Part shown: in pieces, positions 1 through 5,623 of the stretch
Layout: each line of letters starts with the position of its first letter
How positions within the stretch are numbered: position 1 is the stretch's first letter
Origin: Bacteroidetes bacterium UBA6063
Lineage (GTDB): Bacteria > Bacteroidota > Bacteroidia > NS11-12g > UBA9320
Direction of reading: 5' to 3'
Length of the DNA: 7,931 nt
NCBI GenBank assembly: GCA_002428905.1
Contig: DIYD01000256.1
Span: forward strand, 1-7,931
Translations under genes and position numbers: made by a program
The notes under the pieces: model-generated
The model's database searches: none
What the model saw: the letters and a program-made list of their open reading frames with translations, nothing else
Told to the model about the DNA's origin: nothing

Positions 1-40
1 GTTATTGGTTTGCACGCTTGCCTATTTCCAATCTTTAGGT
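1..40 (+). other. C-terminal part of a Sec signal peptide, predicted cleavage SLG|Q
   Basis: The visible N-terminal residues LLVCTLAYFQSLG are hydrophobic and then small, followed by Gln13-Cys14-Asn15-Gly16. S10-L11-G12 fits the -3/-1 rule of signal peptidase I and leaves Gln at +1, as is common in Bacteroidota. Cys14 is not preceded by a good lipobox because Gln is at -1, so a lipoprotein is less likely. The positively charged n-region and start codon lie before base 1. Confidence 0.6.
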
Positions 41-3000
41 CAATGCAATGGAGTTACTGTCGATGTAGACCATAAAACCGCGTGCGCTCCGGGGATATTT
101 CAATTCGTAGCGAAAGGTCTGCCAGCCGGCACAGTTGTCGAGTGGGATTTTGGAAATGGTCCGTTGGCAGGAACGGATACCTTTAGTATGATTGAGCCGG
201 ATGCAGGAGACATAAATCTCAAACTACATGTGTATCCGCCGGTAGGAGCTAAATGCACCAAATCATTTTCTAAGATTGCCACCGTATTACCCCGACCAGA
301 TCCTGTCTTTTCCATCTCCAGAAACAACCTGTGCGGGACGCTCGATACGGCAACAATATCCGACATTACCCCAAAGTCGGCATTTCGCATCTGGAATATT
401 GAAGGTGTGAATTTTGCCGATAAAGCAACACAACGCGTAGTAAAGTTTACCTCCAGTGGTAAAAAGAACATCACCCTGGTGGTAGAAGATTCGTTTGGTT
501 GTCGTGGTGCCAAAACATTCGTAGATGCTGTAACTGTAGCGGCACAACCCCAGCTCAAGATTTCCGGATCCGGGAATTATTCATGTCAGAATACAACGGC
601 TTCGTTTTCACCTCTGGTTAGTATACCTCCTGCGGATATTGATTCCATTCGATGGAATTTGCCCGGGGCGAAGAACGTTGATCTAACTGCAGTCAAACTA
701 GATAATGTAATTTATGATAAACCCGGATCTTATGATGGCGGATATACTATTAAAACGAAACAAGGATGTACCTACAGTGTATTTCAAAAGGACATAATTG
801 AGGTTAAAGACACGGTTGAATTGTCTGCCACCATAAGCGACACACTTTTCTGTGTAACAAAACAAGCCATCATTGAAATTCAAAATACAGGTTTAACGGG
901 TGCACTTGACTGGGATGTATCTGGGAGTAATGGTTATACCTATATTTCAAACACGCGTCGCAGTTACATATTTGATCAACCAGGCGAATACGACCTGTTG
1001 ATTTTATACAAAGATCAATACTGTACTTCACGATATTTCAAGAAAAAGGTTGCCGTAGGAAAACAGGTCACGGCTCATTTTTCAGCTGAACAGCAATACG
1101 ATTGTGAAGTCCCTTTTACAGCAAAGTTCAAGAATTTATCGACGGGATCAGATACAGGACAGCTTAGCTATACCTGGACCGTATATGATACTACAGGGAA
1201 AGCAGTTTATACCACAACATCTCAAGATTTCACGTTCGACGTAGATAGTTTCAACTATTACGATGTTGAACTCGATGTACAAAGTACAAATGGGTGTTCC
1301 GACGAACTAAGGAAGAAACGTTTTATACGGGCAGATTCCATCCGCCTGGATTATTTTCCAAGGCCTGTTGAAGTGTGCTTAAATCAAGAGGTGTACATCG
1401 ATAATCGAACGCTGGAGTCGTCTTATCGGAGCTCCGGAGATCGGTTTTACTGGCGACTATTCAAGAACGGCGACACAACAAAGGTGCTGGACTCCTCGAG
1501 AGTTAACAATCCAAGTTTTGTTGCGTCGTACGATGGCTATTACGATTTAAAGGTCTCCGCCTGGAACAACATGGGGTGCAGGCAAGAAGACTTCATGGAC
1601 AGCGCATTTCGTGTTGTTACTCCAGTTGCCGATATTGAAATAAACAGAGATACAATCTGCGCGCTCGATCATGTAGATATTAGTATTAGGAACGACCCGA
1701 GCACAGCGAAGTATCAGCATCAATGGCATGCAATTTTAGGAAGGGATACAATTGATCTGGGTCGGAATGAGCAGCCCAAGAATATACTGGATAAACCGGG
1801 TATCTATGATGTGCGTTATGCGCTGGCTATTGATGGTTTTTGCCATGACACCGTGGTCAAAAAGCAATCACTTGTTGTTAGTGCAATTTCCGCAGAAATT
1901 CATCTACCTTCACCGCAAACATGTGTTGGAGAGGTATTTAAACCTACTATTGATGTAAAGGATACTGTTTTTGGAAATGCTTCAAAAACGGTACAATACA
2001 CATGGTCTGTCAAACCTTCAACGGCAACAATTACCAATGGGAATACGGCTAAACCACTTATTCGCTTTGAGCAAAACGGGGACTATGTCATCACCGCCAG
2101 GGTTAAAAATGGTCATTCTTGTGTTGCGGAAGTCCAATCAAGTACGGTTCGTGTTGGGTTAAACTATGCCATTCTTTTTGAAGACACAACGGTATGTGCT
2201 AAAGCGGAATTACCTGTTAAAATCACATCCGATAGCCTTGTAAATCGTTGGTTCTACATGGTACAGGGGCCAGCCAACCATACCGTAATCAACCTGGGAA
2301 CGGATTCTACCGCATTCTCGTTCGATAAGGTAGGCGGTTATACCATTGAAGTGATCGCCAGTAGAGACTCCCTGTGTTTTGATACAACTACCCAAACCGT
2401 ACATGTGGTGGCACCTAGTGCAGCATTTACCTACCTGGATTCCAGCCTGTATTGTGCACCTGTATATGAACGATTCAGAGCTACTGGAGCAAATGTAGAC
2501 ACCTTCTTCTGGGATTTTGGAGATGGTAAGAAGCTAAAAACGACCTTAGACAAGGTAACCACCCTGTATGAGGAAAATACGGGTAGCATCAATCCGTATA
2601 CGGTTCAATTGATTGCTAAAAACAAAAGCGGATGTGCCGATACGGTAACCAAGCCAAACCTCATTAAGGTAGACGGTCCAACCGTTGTATACACACTAGA
2701 CACCAACCGGGGGTGCGAGCCCTTTGAATTATCCATCACCGGCCAGACGGAAAGTGTATGGAAGATGTTCGTCGACTATGGCGATGGTGTGGGATTTGGT
2801 TACAATCTCAGCCAAAAACACAAGTACTACAATCATTGGAGAATCATTGAACAGGAATACCAACCCGTAATTTTGGTAGTTGACAGCAATGGGTGTCAAA
2901 CGGTGGTGAAGAGTGATTCTTCGGTATATGTAAAACCATCTCCGATAGCCCGAATTGGGTTAGCAGATTCGATTGATTGTGCACCGTTCAGTACCCGGGT

Positions 3001-4804
3001 TTATTACCTCGGGGAAGGGGCCAATTCATGGGATTGGGATTTTAACAATGATGGTGTTATTGATCGCAGCGGAGGTTCTGGAATATGGAAGTATTCCACC
3101 CCTGGGCGTTATAAGGCTGCCGTAATGAATGTAAACGATTTTGGTTGTCGCGATACGGCTTATCACTACGTTCATGCTGTAAAACCACCTGAAGCACGTA
3201 TTGGATTTGACCAGTCATCGATCTGTGTGAACGATGTGATCCAATTGATCGATTCTACGCTCTATGATACCACACGAACAAGCATCTTGTGGCAGTTTAG
3301 TCAGAACGGGAATCAGTGGTCTTCTACAGATACCGTAATCGATCTGACCATAAACAACGAAAAACCGTTGAACATTACCCTGGAGGTAACCGATGAGGTA
3401 GGCTGTTCTGGAACAATACAGGAAACCATAAAGATTAAGCAGCCAGACAATACAGAACCGGCAGAAGTTGAAATGGTTACGGTACTGGACGATAGTATAC
3501 TGGAGGTGGTTCAGATTATTCCTACTCTTCTTTACGAACAGAGTTATTTATTAGCGCATGACCAGAATGCGGGCATTTCACTGGTGAAACCTTTTTCGCC
3601 GGGTTCGGCGTTGGTCCGTGATACAGTAGGTACGATCGCCAAGGCTCATTGTTATCAGACATACCACGCCGATAGTTGCGGAAATTCGAGTGATTCTTCG
3701 AATGTACATTGTGCGGTATATCTTGAAATAAGTTCAACAGTACACGGTGAAAACGACCTGACCTGGACGCCCTATAAAGGATGGGATGAAGTGAAAGAGT
3801 ATCGGGTTTTTAGGCGATTGGAAAATGGGCTTAACCAGGTTCTTGCCAGTGTACCGGCAACACAAACCACGTATACAGATTCTCTTTTGTGCGATTCGAA
3901 CTACTGTTATTTAATTGGCGCGGTGCACCCCGACAAACCACTCGAGAGTTTTAGTAATTCTGTGTGTCAACGACCTGTATTTAATGCTACACAGCTTACA
4001 ACAGATATTAGGCGCGCAACTGTGGTCAATGATCAATATGTGGAGGTTTCGGCGTTCGATACCACCGGAACATCATACACGTTTACCAAGACCCAAAATG
4101 GTATAGTCTTAGATCAATTCATAACGACAAAACATACGTACGACGACCTAAATGTTCGGGTAGATGACGAGTCGTATTCCTATTCTGTTGTTAGTACAGA
4201 CCGCTGTGGTGTTAACTCTACAGCCGGTAAGGTTGGAAAATCGATGGTTCTCGAGTTAACTAAGGACGATCAACTTCATTTTCAGTGGACAAATTATAAA
4301 GAGTGGGATGGAGGTGTCAATGATTATGTGTTGTACCGGAAGCAAGGCAATGACTTTATGGCACTGAATACCCTGGCGGGCACTGATACCACAGTCGATG
4401 TGAAAATCACTACGGAGATTGAAAAATCGAACTGCTTCAAGGTCGTAGCCGTGGGTCATTCTGGGACAGTTGAAAGCCACTCGAATGTGGTTTGTCTGGA
4501 ATCGGAGCCTACAGTTTTTATACCGAACGCGTTCAATCCGGAGTCCCATTATGGCAACGATGAATTCAGACCGGTGGCCTTGTTTATCCGCAGCCCGCAG
4601 GACTATGACAATGGTATTTATGAGCTTAGGGTGTTTAATCGTTGGGGCGAACTGGTTTTTGACTCAAATAATCCAGAAAAGGGTTGGGATGGCAACTACC
4701 AGAATAAACCTGCTATGGCCGGAGCGTATTTCTACTGGTTTAGAGTTCGCGGGCTCGACCAGCGTTTACGAACGTTCACCGGAACGGTTAATTTGATACG
4801 TTAG
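1..4804 (+). CDS. Giant multi-domain PKD/Ig-like and FnIII-like surface protein with T9SS type B sorting domain (5' partial)
   Basis: Residue numbers count from the TTG at base 5. The frame is still open at the left edge (codon 2-4 is Leu), and the first visible residues look like the hydrophobic core of a signal peptide. The true start is therefore probably a few codons upstream, and TTG 5 is not a credible start. Signal peptidase I could cut at SLG|Q (12/13), which fits the Bacteroidota preference for Gln at +1. Then come thirteen Ig/PKD-like modules (about 20-1145), four FnIII-like modules (about 1150-1500) and a gliding-motility-type C-terminal domain (about 1504-1599). The PKD signature is clear at 47-52 (WDFGNG), 836-841 (WDFGDG), 924-928 (DYGDG) and 1011-1017 (WDFNNDG), and degenerate elsewhere. 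No enzymatic domain is visible. Such proteins are exported by T9SS and act in adhesion or gliding, as SprB does. The family assignment is secure; the ligand and exact role are unknown. No PorP/SprF-type partner gene follows it here. Confidence 0.93.
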   Translation, partial: LLVCTLAYFQSLGQCNGVTVDVDHKTACAPGIFQFVAKGLPAGTVVEWDFGNGPLAGTDTFSMIEPDAGDINLKLHVYPPVGAKCTKSFSKIATVLPRPDPVFSISRNNLCGTLDTATISDITPKSAFRIWNIEGVNFADKATQRVVKFTSSGKKNITLVVEDSFGCRGAKTFVDAVTVAAQPQLKISGSGNYSCQNTTASFSPLVSIPPADIDSIRWNLPGAKNVDLTAVKLDNVIYDKPGSYDGGYTIKTKQGCTYSVFQKDIIEVKDTVELSATISDTLFCVTKQAIIEIQNTGLTGALDWDVSGSNGYTYISNTRRSYIFDQPGEYDLLILYKDQYCTSRYFKKKVAVGKQVTAHFSAEQQYDCEVPFTAKFKNLSTGSDTGQLSYTWTVYDTTGKAVYTTTSQDFTFDVDSFNYYDVELDVQSTNGCSDELRKKRFIRADSIRLDYFPRPVEVCLNQEVYIDNRTLESSYRSSGDRFYWRLFKNGDTTKVLDSSRVNNPSFVASYDGYYDLKVSAWNNMGCRQEDFMDSAFRVVTPVADIEINRDTICALDHVDISIRNDPSTAKYQHQWHAILGRDTIDLGRNEQPKNILDKPGIYDVRYALAIDGFCHDTVVKKQSLVVSAISAEIHLPSPQTCVGEVFKPTIDVKDTVFGNASKTVQYTWSVKPSTATITNGNTAKPLIRFEQNGDYVITARVKNGHSCVAEVQSSTVRVGLNYAILFEDTTVCAKAELPVKITSDSLVNRWFYMVQGPANHTVINLGTDSTAFSFDKVGGYTIEVIASRDSLCFDTTTQTVHVVAPSAAFTYLDSSLYCAPVYERFRATGANVDTFFWDFGDGKKLKTTLDKVTTLYEENTGSINPYTVQLIAKNKSGCADTVTKPNLIKVDGPTVVYTLDTNRGCEPFELSITGQTESVWKMFVDYGDGVGFGYNLSQKHKYYNHWRIIEQEYQPVILVVDSNGCQTVVKSDSSVYVKPSPIARIGLADSIDCAPFSTRVYYLGEGANSWDWDFNNDGVIDRSGGSGIWKYSTPGRYKAAVMNVNDFGCRDTAYHYVHAVKPPEARIGFDQSSICVNDVIQLIDSTLYDTTRTSILWQFSQNGNQWSSTDTVIDLTINNEKPLNITLEVTDEVGCSGTIQETIKIKQPDNTEPAEVEMVTVLDDSILEVVQIIPTLLYEQSYLLAHDQNAGISLVKPFSPGSALVRDTVGTIAKAHCYQTYHADSCGNSSDSSNVHCAVYLEISSTVHGENDLTWTPYKGWDEVKEYRVFRRLENGLNQVLASVPATQTTYTDSLLCDSNYCYLIGAVHPDKPLESFSNSVCQRPVFNATQLTTDIRRATVVNDQYVEVSAFDTTGTSYTFTKTQNGIVLDQFITTKHTYDDLNVRVDDESYSYSVVSTDRCGVNSTAGKVGKSMVLELTKDDQLHFQWTNYKEWDGGVNDYVLYRKQGNDFMALNTLAGTDTTVDVKITTEIEKSNCFKVVAVGHSGTVESHSNVVCLESEPTVFIPNAFNPESHYGNDEFRPVALFIRSPQDYDNGIYELRVFNRWGELVFDSNNPEKGWDGNYQNKPAMAGAYFYWFRVRGLDQRLRTFTGTVNLIR
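62..3439 (+). repeat. Array of thirteen Ig/PKD-like modules, each with one cysteine pair
   Basis: This protein-level repeat covers about residues 20-1145. The cysteines fall in pairs: 27/84, 110/166, 194/255, 283/340, 367/431, 458/525, 552/613, 640/706, 731/791, 817/877, 904/964, 992/1048 and 1074/1134. Spacing within a pair is 56-67 residues and the period between modules is 82-94. The second cysteine often sits in a turn such as NGC, FGC or SGC. Many modules also carry a P-G-x-Y type turn before the next strand (KPGSYD, QPGEYD, KPGIYD, TPGRYK). This is the layout of PKD/Ig-fold beta-sandwich modules in Bacteroidota surface proteins. The sequences have diverged strongly, so there is no repeat at DNA level. 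The disulfides are inferred from the pairing and the extracytoplasmic location. Confidence 0.85.
3038..3064 (+). other. Calcium-loop-like DxNxDGxxD motif within PKD module 12
   Basis: Residues 1012-1020 read DFNNDGVID, which overlays the PKD signature (WDF...DG) with the spacing of an EF-hand or dockerin-type calcium loop (D1012, N1014, D1016, G1017, D1020). Similar WDFNNDG segments are familiar in Bacteroidota PKD domains, so this may be only a PKD strand and turn. Calcium binding is an inference. Confidence 0.4.
3452..4504 (+). repeat. Four fibronectin-III-like modules as a duplicated two-module unit (A-B-A'-B')
   Basis: Residues about 1150-1325 and 1326-1500 look like two copies of one ~176-residue unit. 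The B modules share a W-x-x-Y-K-x-W-D segment (W1254/W1260 and W1428/W1434) and a C-x19-C pattern ending SNSVC or SNVVC (C1301/C1321 and C1477/C1497). The A modules share a C-G motif (C1225 and C1401) and a T-V strand followed by an S-Y strand (S1180-Y1181 and S1357-Y1358). Landmarks are offset by 174-180 residues. Beta-sandwich modules of this kind commonly sit just before the type B sorting domain. The FnIII assignment is by pattern rather than profile search, and individual module edges are approximate. Confidence 0.72.
4514..4801 (+). other. T9SS type B C-terminal sorting domain (gliding motility-associated CTD)
   Basis: Residues 1504-1599 match the conserved C-terminal domain of gliding-motility-associated (CHU_C/type B) T9SS cargo. 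It starts VFIPNAFNP (1504-1512), then FRP (1521-1523), the strand LRVFNRWGELVFDS (1541-1554), GWDG (1560-1563), GAYFYWFRVRG (1573-1583) and the terminal GTVNLIR (1593-1599). The domain directs export across the outer membrane by T9SS. Type B cargo such as SprB is known to depend on PorP/SprF-family proteins, none of which is encoded in this window. The domain is complete and reaches the stop codon. Confidence 0.95.
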
Positions 4805-4849
4805 GCTATCTCATTTCTTCTAGATCAGTCCCTTGAATAAATGCATACC

Positions 4850-5623
4850 TCAAGAGTTTATATGACCCGAACGCAGGTAACTTCGAAACGGAGCACGTTT
4901 GCGATACGATACCGTAAAAATTTCACCCGTTGTTAGGTTAATCTGTCCGGTACGGTGGTTGTAGCGGTCTATTAAGTCACAGTTTACAATGGAATTATGA
5001 TGAATGCGAAAGAAGTTTCCATCTTTTATGTCAGCGCTTAATTCTTTCAAGGTCTTTGACGCAATCTGCTGCGACTCATCTGTGAAATAGAACATGCTGT
5101 AATTACCATGTGCACGTATGTACTTGATTTCATCGTACGACTTAAAGACGAGACCACGTGACGATTGTAGCCCAATTTTTTGATTGGCAGGTCCCAGTTT
5201 TTTCTCATTCAGGAACTGCTGTAGTTGTTGTAACATCGACGTGTCAATGTCGTTTGAAAGTGGTTGAAGCCTTTGGAAAGCACGTTTCAACTTACTTGCC
5301 GTTACCGGTTTTAGAATATAATCCACGGCGTTATACTCAAATGCTTTGAGCGCATAGTTATCATAGGCGGTGACAAAAATCACCTGAAATTCTTTAAACG
5401 TTAATTCATCAAGGAGATCAAACCCGCTGGTAGTCAAAAGGTTAATGTCGAGCAGCACTACATCGGGTTGCAGCAGGTTGATCATGTCAATGGCTTCTTC
5501 TTTCGATTGACAATCGCCGACAACATCGACTTCTGGAATATCAAATAATCCCATTCTGAGGTTTCGAATAGCTAAGGGTTCATCGTCTACGATTACTGTT
5601 CTATAGATGTTGGTTGAAGTCAT
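4850..5623 (-). CDS. LytTR-family DNA-binding response regulator
   Basis: A complete 257-residue cytoplasmic response regulator, the usual length for the LytR/AlgR type. The receiver domain (about 7-122) has every key residue: acidic pair Asp13/Asp14 in IVDDE, phosphoacceptor Asp59 in VVLLDINL, Thr85 in FVTAYD and Lys105 in ILKPV. A Gln-rich linker (about 127-141, MLQQLQQFLNEK) leads to a LytTR DNA-binding domain (about 149-251). That domain carries the typical LVF...IKYIRAHGNYS strand region and the RIHHNSIVN motif (206-214). The ATG overlaps the stop codon of the upstream kinase gene as ATGA, which supports this start and points to translational coupling and a kinase-regulator pair. No Shine-Dalgarno sequence precedes it; the upstream bases are AT-rich. 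It should bind DNA as a phosphorylated dimer. The target genes are unknown, and no LytTR site can be recognised here because the operon promoter is outside the window. Confidence 0.96.
   Translation of the reverse strand: MTSTNIYRTVIVDDEPLAIRNLRMGLFDIPEVDVVGDCQSKEEAIDMINLLQPDVVLLDINLLTTSGFDLLDELTFKEFQVIFVTAYDNYALKAFEYNAVDYILKPVTASKLKRAFQRLQPLSNDIDTSMLQQLQQFLNEKKLGPANQKIGLQSSRGLVFKSYDEIKYIRAHGNYSMFYFTDESQQIASKTLKELSADIKDGNFFRIHHNSIVNCDLIDRYNHRTGQINLTTGEIFTVSYRKRAPFRSYLRSGHINS
5620..5623 (-). other. ATGA stop/start overlap between kinase and response regulator genes
   Basis: On the minus strand, ATG (5623-5621) of the regulator shares bases with the TGA stop (5622-5620) of the kinase. Such a 4-base overlap usually means translational coupling and a matched cognate pair. 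It also fixes the regulator's start, since no ribosome-binding sequence is visible upstream. Confidence 0.9.

Noticed and set aside
5..7. TTG as the start codon of the adhesin gene
   Set aside because: The frame is open upstream and the TTG sits within the hydrophobic part of a signal peptide lacking an n-region.
29..49. Lipoprotein lipobox around Cys14 of the adhesin
   Set aside because: Gln at -1 does not fit a lipobox; SLG|Q cleavage by signal peptidase I is a better match for a T9SS cargo.
100..558. 152-residue open frame on the minus strand inside the adhesin gene
   Set aside because: It lies wholly opposite a well-supported coding frame, has no recognisable domain, and its composition looks like a reverse-complement shadow.
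4256..4549. 97-residue minus-strand frame opposite the FnIII/sorting-domain region
   Set aside because: It overlaps the highly conserved sorting domain region on the other strand and shows no family features; a shadow frame.
4470..4796. 108-residue plus-strand frame in another phase over the sorting domain
   Set aside because: The overlapping frame encodes the clearly conserved T9SS domain to its stop codon; this one is a phase shadow.
4831..4855. Possible terminator hairpin (CTTGA ... TCAAG) in the convergent gap
   Set aside because: The stem is only 5 bases with a 13-base loop, is AT-rich, overlaps the regulator's stop codon and has no T-run. It is too weak to call.
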